Shown here piece by piece: positions 1-7,806 of a stretch of 56,534 bases of DNA. The notes beneath the pieces were generated by a model. That model saw nothing but the letters and a program-made list of their open reading frames with translations, ran no database searches and had not been told where the DNA came from. A program made the position numbers and the translations under genes. This DNA is from Tenacibaculum haliotis (GTDB lineage Bacteria > Bacteroidota > Bacteroidia > Flavobacteriales > Flavobacteriaceae), in NCBI RefSeq assembly GCF_025215075.1, contig NZ_JAOBTH010000024.1, forward strand, positions 138,527-195,060. Reading direction: 5' to 3'. Every line of letters begins with the position of its first letter. Position 1 is the first letter of the stretch.

Positions 1-33
1 TTTTGTTTTTATGATAACTTCGCTATTGCGTTG

Positions 34-525
34 TTATTTAGATTTAGTGTTTCCTTTTTTCTCTGCATCTTTTTCAGCTTGAGCTTCAGCATCCTTTTGG
101 GCTTGTTCCTCAGCATCTTTTTCAGCTTGAGCTTCAGCATCCTTTTGAGCTTGTTCCTCAGCATCTTTTTCAGCTTGAGCTTCAGCATCCTTTTGGGCTT
201 GTTCCTCAGCATCTTTTTCAGCTTGAGCTTCAGCATCCTTTTGGGCTTGTTCCTCAGCATCTTTTTCAGCTTGAGCTTCAGCATCCTTTTGAGCTTGTTC
301 CTCAGCATCTTTTTCAGCTTGAGCTTCAGCATCCTTTTGGGCTTGTTTTTGAGAAGAACCAATTGATTTCCTCTTAACAAATTCTAAATTTTCGCCTTTC
401 TTTAAGCTGTTATCACCCAAATACTTTTCGGTAAAGAATTCGCCTCTTGGGTTGATATAGATAAATTTCGCATGTTGAAATTTATCTAACATCTGATGGG
501 CTTTTTTTCGTTGCTCTTTTGTCAT
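34..525 (-). CDS. phage protein with a repetitive Ala/Glu/Lys coiled-coil tail
   Basis: 163 residues. The first 55 or so form a small unknown domain rich in charged and aromatic residues. The rest is six near-identical 16-residue units (type QAQKDAEAQAEKDAEE) followed by a short Lys-rich end. The heptad-like spacing of Ala with Glu/Lys predicts a long rigid helix or coiled coil. It starts 12 bases after the major capsid gene on the same strand, the place where Mu-like phages often keep small head or neck proteins. No family is recognised. A structural or capsid-decorating role is inference from position. The repeat makes all other frames open as well, but only this frame has a non-repeat domain. 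Confidence 0.75.
   Translation of the reverse strand: MTKEQRKKAHQMLDKFQHAKFIYINPRGEFFTEKYLGDNSLKKGENLEFVKRKSIGSSQKQAQKDAEAQAEKDAEEQAQKDAEAQAEKDAEEQAQKDAEAQAEKDAEEQAQKDAEAQAEKDAEEQAQKDAEAQAEKDAEEQAQKDAEAQAEKDAEKKGNTKSK
62..349. repeat. six tandem copies of a 48-bp unit
   Basis: The 48-bp period begins at about 62, 110, 158, 206, 254 and 302. Copies differ mainly at one position (gggc versus gagc in the middle) and the first and last units have edge changes. The period is a multiple of three and keeps the reading frame of the minus-strand gene. Near-identity at silent positions points to recent expansion or slippage, so copy number probably varies among strains. Confidence 0.95.
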
Positions 526-537
526 AATTTCTAAGAA

Positions 538-1452
538 TTATTCGTTAGCACTAACAATTGCACCAAATCCGTGCTCTTGCTTTTTATCACACAAACCGTA
601 AGAATGTAAACGCAACTCACTTGTTGGGTCTGTACTTCTTGTATCAGTTTTCATTGGCTTAAACAATGTTTGCACTTGTTCAATATGATACACCGTGTTT
701 GGTGCATAATAAAACACAGATCCTTTTTGATCTGTAGCATCAACTATTGCTCCGTTAGACTTTAATTGTCCTGCAGCATTGTAATACACAGAATCATTGT
801 TCTCAAAGAATTTCAAATTAAAGAAACGCTCAATTGCCCCTGTTTTTGGGTTGATAATTAAATCACGATAGTTATTCGTTGCACCTCTATCATGTAATAA
901 ATCTGCTTTATGATGGTCACATAAAATCATGTACCAAGCCGATTTATCAGTAAGATTTAATGCTTCTAACATTACTAAATACTCAACTAAATCAGTATAA
1001 GTTAAACGCTTTCTACCGTTAATTACAGTACCTGTAGTTCTTAAAATTGGCATTTTACCAGCAACATGTTCTTGTGGTGCTAACTTGTGCATCGCATAAT
1101 CACGAACACCTAACTTAAAAGATTCGGTATGTTTTACTCTAACAGCTGCTTGTTTATCAAAAGCCATTGCTCTTAATTCAGCATCTGTTACAGATGTAGG
1201 ATCCGTATCTAACTTATCCCAGTTTACCAATCCTTTCTTACCTACCATTGCGGTTGGCGTAAACCCGTCACCTTTGTTTACATGAAAACCAACATTATTG
1301 ATTAACTTGTTAAACTTGATACCATCTTTATCGATAGCTGCAGGGTTTGGTCTTTTAAGAGTTCCGATAAAATCATCGTTAAAATTTCTAAACTCTTCTA
1401 ATAATTGTGGCTCTACATATTGCTCAAGCCAAATTCCGTCTACTAATGCCAT
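538..1452 (-). CDS. Mu-like major capsid (head) protein
   Basis: 304 residues, a usual size for Mu-type major head subunits. It starts within the stop codon of the protease/scaffold gene (TAATG overlap), the classical protease-capsid order, which suggests translational coupling. The sequence runs from an N-terminal helical segment (residues 1-40) into a mixed alpha/beta body with LINNVGF and RTTGTVINGRKRLTYTDLV segments typical of the HK97-fold group found in Bacteroidota Mu-like phages. The role as main shell subunit follows from order and length; sequence similarity to Mu gpT is judged by eye only. Confidence 0.75.
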   Translation of the reverse strand: MALVDGIWLEQYVEPQLLEEFRNFNDDFIGTLKRPNPAAIDKDGIKFNKLINNVGFHVNKGDGFTPTAMVGKKGLVNWDKLDTDPTSVTDAELRAMAFDKQAAVRVKHTESFKLGVRDYAMHKLAPQEHVAGKMPILRTTGTVINGRKRLTYTDLVEYLVMLEALNLTDKSAWYMILCDHHKADLLHDRGATNNYRDLIINPKTGAIERFFNLKFFENNDSVYYNAAGQLKSNGAIVDATDQKGSVFYYAPNTVYHIEQVQTLFKPMKTDTRSTDPTSELRLHSYGLCDKKQEHGFGAIVSANE

Positions 1453-2540
1453 TACTTATTGTATTTAGCGTTAAAAATTTGATTGTATTTAGCAGGTTCT
1501 TTTTCTGCCATTTTTTCGAATCCTTTAGGGTCTTTTTCCATCCATTGGTCAAAACCCCAATTAGCACGAGGTTCATCTTCTCCTTCTTTACCTCCTTTAA
1601 TTGCACCTACAATATTTGGAGCAGTACCTTTTTTAGAAGTGCTTAACACTGTCATTAAAGCTTCAATACCAGACTTTTCTCCAATATTTTCATAAACTTC
1701 TCTTTTCTCAGGATCAAATAATTTGTTCTTTTCAGCAGTGTCTAAATAGGCTTTTACTTGTCCCTTTTTATAAGTTTCTAACTCTTTTTCAGCATCTTTA
1801 CGAGCTTGAGTTTCCGTTTGCAATTGTGCTTCTACTGCTTCAACAACAGCAGTATCAGAACTCTGTGCATTAACATTTTTTAAGCCCAAAGCCGTAATCA
1901 ATGGTTGTTTCATATTTGATTTGTTATTTGTGTTAGATTTATTAATTGGTTGTGTAAGTAAGGCTGCATACCTGTTAAATACTTCTTGTTTTTTTAAAGC
2001 ACTAGGCTCTTCAACAGGAAGGGTTAATTCAACTTGGGATGGAATTATTTTAGAAACTAATCCCATAGCCAAACATTCTTCAGCATCAAACCAGTTATCA
2101 CCAATCATTAGTTTTTCAACCTCTGATTCTGACATCCCAGTTCTGGCCATTAATTTTTTCTTAAAGTTCTTTTCAATTGACCTTAATAATTTAGCATCCT
2201 TTTCAAAATCAGCTGCAGTACCATCACGATAAGACAATGGAGCATGAATCATGACATAACCATTCTCAACTATTTCAACATTTGGTCGAGATAATATCAT
2301 AACAGCCCCCATACTTGCCGCTATACCATCGATAATTATTTTTTCAATAGCTGTTGACTTATTCAGCGCATTGTACATCAAGTTTCCATCAAAAACACTA
2401 CCTCCGTAGGTGTGAATACGCACTTTTATATCATCGTATTCAGCTTCTAATTTATTTAAATGTGAAACAAAATAAGCCCCATCTCCATCCCAAATAACTC
2501 CGTAAGCTGTTAATGTATTTTTATGCGTTTTTACAATCAT
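1452..2540 (-). CDS. ClpP-fold prohead protease with C-terminal scaffold
   Basis: 362 residues. Residues 1-190 are a ClpP/S49-like serine protease: TYGGSVFDG forms the oxyanion region, GIAASMGA carries the nucleophile Ser, MIHAP supplies the His, and DNWFDAEECLAMGLV is the usual end of the domain. After a short linker the C-terminal 160 residues are rich in Ala/Glu/Lys (around residues 225-270) and look like an internal scaffold that is degraded during head maturation. It lies directly before the capsid gene with a one-base overlap. The start ATG at 2540 faces the small terminase gene across a 139-bp divergent spacer that should hold late promoters for both directions. Confidence 0.88.
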   Translation of the reverse strand: MIVKTHKNTLTAYGVIWDGDGAYFVSHLNKLEAEYDDIKVRIHTYGGSVFDGNLMYNALNKSTAIEKIIIDGIAASMGAVMILSRPNVEIVENGYVMIHAPLSYRDGTAADFEKDAKLLRSIEKNFKKKLMARTGMSESEVEKLMIGDNWFDAEECLAMGLVSKIIPSQVELTLPVEEPSALKKQEVFNRYAALLTQPINKSNTNNKSNMKQPLITALGLKNVNAQSSDTAVVEAVEAQLQTETQARKDAEKELETYKKGQVKAYLDTAEKNKLFDPEKREVYENIGEKSGIEALMTVLSTSKKGTAPNIVGAIKGGKEGEDEPRANWGFDQWMEKDPKGFEKMAEKEPAKYNQIFNAKYNK

Positions 2541-2679
2541 TATAATTGGCTGTTTTACCTAATTTTTCAGCAAACATATAGCGGTAATTCTGTTTGCAAA
2601 ACAATACACGTAAGGGTTGCAACTATCTTATTTTAAAGAGTTTAGTTTTTTGAATTTTGCTATAAAATGTATAATTGCT
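2541..2679. promoter_or_regulatory. divergent spacer between head and terminase operons
   Basis: 139 bp separate the leftward protease/capsid operon from the rightward terminase operon. It must contain both promoters unless one operon is read from outside. No clear TAnnTTTG box could be assigned with certainty. The rightward reading frame is open through this spacer, but the terminase family start fits the ATG at 2680. Confidence 0.4.
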
Positions 2680-3126
2680 ATGGCGAAAAGAACCAATAAT
2701 GATGCTGTAAAATCTATCGCGAAAAGAATGTTTGTTGAGGATGGTTTAAATGCAAAAGCAATTGCTATTGCTTTAGATAAAACGGAACAAACTATTGGTA
2801 GATGGCGAAAAGGTTTTGGTGACAATCCTGTCAGCTGGGACGAAGAAAGAAAACAATTTTTAGCAACGCCTCATAACATTAAAAAACTAATATCTAATGA
2901 GCTATCACAACTTGTAGAAGGTAAAGAAGCTGAGTTAGATATGAAAGCTATTCAGGCAGCTATTAGAGCACTACATGATATAGCAGACGAAACTTCTGTA
3001 GAGGTAGTATATACCGTATTTAAAGAATTTGACAATTGGATGGCAGAACAAGATCCTGAAATTGCAATTAGCTTTTTAACATGGCATAAAAACTACTTAT
3101 TATATAAAGCACAACAAAATTCTTAA
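2680..3126 (+). CDS. Mu gp27-like small terminase / DUF1804-type DNA-binding protein
   Basis: 148 residues from the ATG at 2680 (MAKRTNND). Residues 10-45 form a helix-turn-helix (AKRMFVEDGLNAKAIAIALDKTEQTIGRWRK is the helical stretch, residues about 13-43), followed by a helical oligomerisation region. This is the layout of small terminase subunits. It abuts the large terminase gene with no gap (stop at 3126, ATG at 3127). An upstream in-frame extension to 2617 is possible, but it is hydrophobic, lacks an ATG at its head and does not match the family. Confidence 0.75.
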   Translation: MAKRTNNDAVKSIAKRMFVEDGLNAKAIAIALDKTEQTIGRWRKGFGDNPVSWDEERKQFLATPHNIKKLISNELSQLVEGKEAELDMKAIQAAIRALHDIADETSVEVVYTVFKEFDNWMAEQDPEIAISFLTWHKNYLLYKAQQNS

Positions 3127-4710
3127 ATGAGCGGTACAGGATTAAATACAGCAATGGAAAAGTTGCTAAAAAAGTATGATGCTCACTGTAAATCGGTAGA
3201 GCAATCAACTTTTATAGACCTTAACCAAACTCCTGCTGAACGAAGACGAAAAATAAAAGCATTAGAAAAAGATTACATCGCTTGGTTTCAAGAAATGTTT
3301 CCTCAATATGCAAAAGTTGAGAGTGCTTGGTTTCATAAAAAGATAGCGAAACTTTTAATTGAAAATGATATTTGTAATCTATTAGCTGAAATATATAGAT
3401 CGGGAGCTAAATCGGTACATCTATGTATGGGCATTCCTTTATACTTATATGTTACAAAAAAAATGAAGTTTATGCTATTGGTTGGGCAAACTGAACCAAA
3501 GGCAAAAAAACTAATTTCAGATATTCAAAGTCAATTAACTCACAACCGTAGGTTTTTACATTATTATGGTAAAAAATTTAAGTTTGGCGACTGGGCATCT
3601 GGAGACTTTACAACTACTGATGATGTAAAGTTTATTGCCATGGGTATTGGTCAATCTCCTCGTGGTTTACGTGAAGGAAATGAGCGCCCAGATTATATTG
3701 TTGTAGACGATGTTGATACTAAAGAGCGATGTTATAATGATGCAAGAAGCCAAAAAGCGGCTGAATGGGTTTGGGAAGATTTAAAAGGAACGTTTGACGA
3801 AGGTGGTAAATTTCAACGCTTTGTAGTTGCTAATAACAACTTTCATAAAAATACTGTAATTAATCAACTGAAATCAGATTTTGAACTGAACAACAAAAAA
3901 GCAAAAGAATATGGTTTTAAGAAAAAACACTTTGTAGTAACTGTAACTGCAGTTAAAGATTTAACCAGTTTTGAACCTAATTGGCCTGAAAAAACAAGTG
4001 CTAATTATTGGCGTGAAAAGTATTATTCAACACCACATCGTTCGTTTATGCGAGAATACATGCATAAACATATTGTGGAGGGTGCCATCTTTAAAAATGA
4101 ATACATCAGTTACAAAAACAGGCTTAAATACAACCAATATGATGCCTTGTGTTTTTATGGCGATTTGTCTTATAAAGATGCAGGAGATTTTAAGTCGATG
4201 GTGTTTGTTGGTAAAAAAGGACGCGAATTTCATTTGTTGGATTGTTTTGTTCGGCAAACATCAAGATACAACGTAGCAAAGTGGTTATATGAAAAGGTTG
4301 AAGATGAAAACCTATTAAACTACAACATTCAGTATATGATTGAAGGATTGTTTGCTCAAGATGAATTTGTGAGTGATTTTGACGCAGTAGGAGATGAAAT
4401 GGGTTGGTATGTTCCGGTTGTTGCTGACAACAAAAGTAAGAGCGGAAAATTTGATCGTGTAGAAAGTATGGCAGGATATTTTGAACGTAAAAACGTGTTT
4501 TTTAATACCAAAATAAAAGAAACTATTGATTGCCAAGAATTGCTAGATCAATTATTAGCTTTTCAAAAAGGAAGTGGTGTACATGATGATGCTCCTGATA
4601 GTTTACAATCGGCAATTGCAAAGTTAAATACATCAGCTTTTATAAATTCAACACCACCAAGAACTACCAGTAGAAAAGAATTAATTAAGCAACAAAAAAA
4701 CAGGTTTTAA
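3127..4710 (+). CDS. phage terminase large subunit (Mu gp28-like)
   Basis: 527 residues. The N-terminal ATPase half has a degenerate P-loop (YRSGAKSVHL, about residues 90-99) and a Walker B (DYIVVDDVD, about 190-199). The C-terminal half is the RNase H-like nuclease: the YGDLSY segment at about residues 345-350 gives the first metal-binding Asp, and a late HDDAPDS motif (about 485) the last. This enzyme packages DNA into proheads. The stop overlaps the start of the next gene by one base (TAATG). Length and motif order match headful-packaging terminases of Mu-like phages. Confidence 0.9.
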   Translation: MSGTGLNTAMEKLLKKYDAHCKSVEQSTFIDLNQTPAERRRKIKALEKDYIAWFQEMFPQYAKVESAWFHKKIAKLLIENDICNLLAEIYRSGAKSVHLCMGIPLYLYVTKKMKFMLLVGQTEPKAKKLISDIQSQLTHNRRFLHYYGKKFKFGDWASGDFTTTDDVKFIAMGIGQSPRGLREGNERPDYIVVDDVDTKERCYNDARSQKAAEWVWEDLKGTFDEGGKFQRFVVANNNFHKNTVINQLKSDFELNNKKAKEYGFKKKHFVVTVTAVKDLTSFEPNWPEKTSANYWREKYYSTPHRSFMREYMHKHIVEGAIFKNEYISYKNRLKYNQYDALCFYGDLSYKDAGDFKSMVFVGKKGREFHLLDCFVRQTSRYNVAKWLYEKVEDENLLNYNIQYMIEGLFAQDEFVSDFDAVGDEMGWYVPVVADNKSKSGKFDRVESMAGYFERKNVFFNTKIKETIDCQELLDQLLAFQKGSGVHDDAPDSLQSAIAKLNTSAFINSTPPRTTSRKELIKQQKNRF

Positions 4711-5132
4711 TGTTTATTACAGATAATGATTATACCGTTTTGGTACGCGATGAAGTAAAAGGAATTTTACTAGAAGACTATTCTGACACCAAGCTAAGAG
4801 GAGCCGAGCAAATGGCTTTAGCACAAATACGTAATTATTTAGCAGGTAAATACAATGTAAACGAAATATTTAATCAGGTAGATGATCAGCGAAATAGTCA
4901 CATTGTAATGATCGTGATAGATTGTGCTTTGTATCATTTATATACAAGTACTGTACCTCGTAGTATGCCCGATATTCGTTCAGCTCGTTATCAAGATGCT
5001 ATTGATTGGTTAAAATTAGTAGCATCTGGAGACACCTTAGCTGATTTACCAAAAATAACAGATGAAAGTGGAGAAGAGTTGATAGGAATTAAGGTTACGT
5101 CAAAATATAGTCCTGAAAACCAACGTTGGTAA
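4710..5132 (+). CDS. gp36-like / DUF1320 head-tail protein
   Basis: 140 residues. The pattern fits the DUF1320 (Mu gp36) family: an N-terminal ITDNDY start, a helical core (LRGAEQMALAQIRNYLAGKY) and a DAIDWLKLVASGD helix followed by a short C-terminal strand. Members are thought to act at the head-tail connection. Here it sits between terminase and portal instead of after the capsid as in Mu, so the order is rearranged. Translation is probably coupled to the terminase gene by a one-base overlap. Confidence 0.75.
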   Translation: MFITDNDYTVLVRDEVKGILLEDYSDTKLRGAEQMALAQIRNYLAGKYNVNEIFNQVDDQRNSHIVMIVIDCALYHLYTSTVPRSMPDIRSARYQDAIDWLKLVASGDTLADLPKITDESGEELIGIKVTSKYSPENQRW

Positions 5133-5174
5133 CACAATTTAAAACAGCTTTAAAAGCTATTTAAAAGATAAAAA

Positions 5175-7709
5175 ATGAAAGTATTTGGATACGATGTAAA
5201 TATTAAAAAAACGAATGTTTTAGCAAAAACTGAAACAGCAAACAATTCAGGTAAAAAAAACCCTGCAATTATAAAAATTGCTCAAGGGTTTAAAGATAGC
5301 AGCCGTAAAGATATTGATAAATGGAGACAAGCATTACAATTAATGCAGCATCCCGAAGAACCTAAATTTCAAGCTTACTATGATTTAATAGATGATTTAA
5401 AAACTGATGGACATTTACAGTCGCAAATACAAATGCGAAAAATGTCAACTTCTAACACCGATTTTCATGTTGTTAACCGTAAAACTAAAGACATTAATGA
5501 AGAGCTAACATTTACAGTGCAACAACAATGGTTTTATGAGTTTTTAGATCATGCAATAGATCATATATTATACGGTACTACTTTAATTGAATTTTCTGAA
5601 TTTCAAGCAGAAAAAATTAAATGCGACATTATTCCTCGTAGAAATGTAGTGAGTACTCAAAATAAAATTTTTCCAGACTTACAAAAACCTCAGTATATAG
5701 ATTATGGTGACGAGATGTTTGATAGTTGGTTAATTCAGATTGGAAAAAGTGGAGATATCGGAATTTTAAACAACATCATTCCAAACCTTATTTGGTTACG
5801 TAATGTAATGCAAGCGTGGGCGGAATTTTGCGAAAAATTCGGATTACCGTTAATTACAGCAACTACTAATACTACTGATACAACTACGATTAATAATGTT
5901 CATAAAATGTTATTAGAATTAGGACAGGCAAGTGTTGGTACATTTCCTCATGGAACAGAAATAAAGTTTCAAGAAGCAAACAGAACCGATGCTTACAATA
6001 CTTACTTGCAATTCATAAAAACAAATGCAGATATGGTTAGCAAGCAATTAGTAGGTTCTACCATGTTATCAGATCAAGGTTCTAACCGAAGCCAAACTGA
6101 GGTACATGAGCGCACTTTAGATAATAAAATTGCACAAGCAGACAAACGTTTAATCTCTTTTATTGTAAATGATCAGTTGTTTCCTTTATTAGAATCTCAA
6201 GGCTATAAAATCAGCCCTGAAGATATGTTTGAGTTTAAACCAGCTAAACAAGTATTGTCATTAAAAGAACTTTGGAAAGTAACAGACGGATTGCTAAAAA
6301 GTGGGCATGAAATACCTTTAGATTGGCTTTCAAAATCTTTTAATATACCTATTGACAGTAAAAAAAAAACCTTGACGCCAAATAAAGATGTAATTACATT
6401 AGCAACAAATCGGTATCCAATAAGTTGCTGCCCAAGTATAATAACCGCTGTTGGGGGTAGTATTGGTAAATTATTACAAACATTAAGAAATCAACTGATA
6501 AAAGAATTATATAATAGTTCTGATACGTCAGGTACTGTTGGAAACATAATTGTTGCTGAAGCTTTAGAGTTGTTTAGTGGTTTAAAATCAACAATACCTA
6601 ATACCAGTCAATATACTGGTCCCGATTTGTTAATGCTTCAAATGATGGAGTATAACCTATTTGAATTTTCAGCAAGTAAAACCGAAGCCCGATTAGCTTC
6701 AATGACTGATTTGCTTATTGATAAAGACACTAAAAAGCTACGTGATTTCAATGAATTTCAAGCATTATGTGAAAAGGAAACAAAAGAGTTTGACACTAAT
6801 TGGTTACGAACGGAATACAACTTGTCTGTAGCTGTTGGGCAAAACTCAGCAAGCTACTTACGTATGTTACAAGAAAAAGATACAGTAACCTCATTTGTAG
6901 AATACCAAACTATTGGCGATGAAAATGTAAGAAATTCGCATGAAGTGTTAGATGGTAAGGTGTTTAATTTATCAGACAAATCTGCGATGGATTTAGTAGC
7001 TCCTAATGGTTATGGATGTAGGTGTGAATTAGTACAATATATTGGTGATCCTGGAGACAAATTGATAAGTGGTAAATATGCGAAAGCTTTACTGGTAGAA
7101 CAAGATCCTAAATACAGGAACTCACAATTTGAAGTTAATCGTGCCGATTTAAAACAAGTGTTTACAAAAAAACAATTTTATAGCGACATAAAAGGATTGC
7201 CTGAAAAATTAAATACCATGACTTTTGATAAGTATGGTTTAAAGCCTCATAGTAGTTTTAAAAACACTTTAAACAACCTTAAAATTGATGAAACAATAAA
7301 TGGAAAGAATGTAAGTGAGCTGTTTAAAAAAGTAAAAAACAAAGACCATATGGGCTTTAAAGATTACTTAGGCAGAAAAATGATTTTGAAAGAAAGTGTA
7401 TTTAAACAACACACTAAAGGAAAATACCTAAATAAACAAGAGCAACGCGATAAGTTGTTTCCGCATTTAAAAGGAATTATTAATAACCCTGATGAAGTTT
7501 GGTATAATAATCCTGATAAATTAGAAAGTCAATTTCAATCAAGGTATATCAAATTTTACAAGGATAAAGTAATAGTTATTGACTGTAAATTAGATAATAA
7601 ACAAGGATTAGAAATTAAATCATGGTATCCTATAAAAAAAGAAGACCTTTTATATAGAAAAGGCCTTCTTGTTAGGGATAAGTTAAATAAAACACCCTCA
7701 ATTAAATGA
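5175..7709 (+). CDS. fused portal (DUF935) - MuF head morphogenesis - BECR-type nuclease protein
   Basis: 844 residues, longer than a Mu portal alone (about 510). Residues about 35-400 match DUF935 portal proteins (Mu gp29): QMRKMSTSNTDFHV, then PRRNVVSTQ and the ANRTDAYNTYLQF segment. Residues about 430-645 are a MuF domain (Mu gp30), with the hallmark GDENVRNSHEVLDGKVF and APNGYGCRCEL motifs at about 578-615. Residues about 715-840 resemble phage BECR-fold nucleases (PBECR group): His746 in FKQHTKG, a LFPHLKGIINNPDEVW segment, a YIKFYKDKVIVIDCKL hairpin and Trp817 in KSWYPI. MuF proteins with such nuclease tails are known as toxin-like proteins. No obvious immunity gene follows; the next gene, 97 bp on, is the tape measure. 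Domain edges are judged by eye. Confidence 0.85.
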   Translation: MKVFGYDVNIKKTNVLAKTETANNSGKKNPAIIKIAQGFKDSSRKDIDKWRQALQLMQHPEEPKFQAYYDLIDDLKTDGHLQSQIQMRKMSTSNTDFHVVNRKTKDINEELTFTVQQQWFYEFLDHAIDHILYGTTLIEFSEFQAEKIKCDIIPRRNVVSTQNKIFPDLQKPQYIDYGDEMFDSWLIQIGKSGDIGILNNIIPNLIWLRNVMQAWAEFCEKFGLPLITATTNTTDTTTINNVHKMLLELGQASVGTFPHGTEIKFQEANRTDAYNTYLQFIKTNADMVSKQLVGSTMLSDQGSNRSQTEVHERTLDNKIAQADKRLISFIVNDQLFPLLESQGYKISPEDMFEFKPAKQVLSLKELWKVTDGLLKSGHEIPLDWLSKSFNIPIDSKKKTLTPNKDVITLATNRYPISCCPSIITAVGGSIGKLLQTLRNQLIKELYNSSDTSGTVGNIIVAEALELFSGLKSTIPNTSQYTGPDLLMLQMMEYNLFEFSASKTEARLASMTDLLIDKDTKKLRDFNEFQALCEKETKEFDTNWLRTEYNLSVAVGQNSASYLRMLQEKDTVTSFVEYQTIGDENVRNSHEVLDGKVFNLSDKSAMDLVAPNGYGCRCELVQYIGDPGDKLISGKYAKALLVEQDPKYRNSQFEVNRADLKQVFTKKQFYSDIKGLPEKLNTMTFDKYGLKPHSSFKNTLNNLKIDETINGKNVSELFKKVKNKDHMGFKDYLGRKMILKESVFKQHTKGKYLNKQEQRDKLFPHLKGIINNPDEVWYNNPDKLESQFQSRYIKFYKDKVIVIDCKLDNKQGLEIKSWYPIKKEDLLYRKGLLVRDKLNKTPSIK

Positions 7710-7806
7710 TACCCAACGCGCTATTCTATCCCTATGAAGTGAGCCCTGTAACGTTATGGGGTCGTATAAAACTTAACACAAATATACAAAATATAAAACA
7801 AACACT
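7710..7806 (+). promoter_or_regulatory. 97-bp spacer before the tape measure gene
   Basis: The only gap above 50 bp in the rightward structural operon. Its second half is A/T-rich (TATAAAACTT near 7767) and may hold a promoter for the tape measure group. The first half is unusually GC-rich for this phage (acccaacgcgctatt). No hairpin with a T-tract was found. Confidence 0.3.

Noticed and set aside
9..380. Long open frames on both strands across the 48-bp repeats (111 and 123 residues).
   Set aside because: They come from the repeat having no stop in several frames; only the minus frame 34-525 includes a unique domain and follows the capsid gene.
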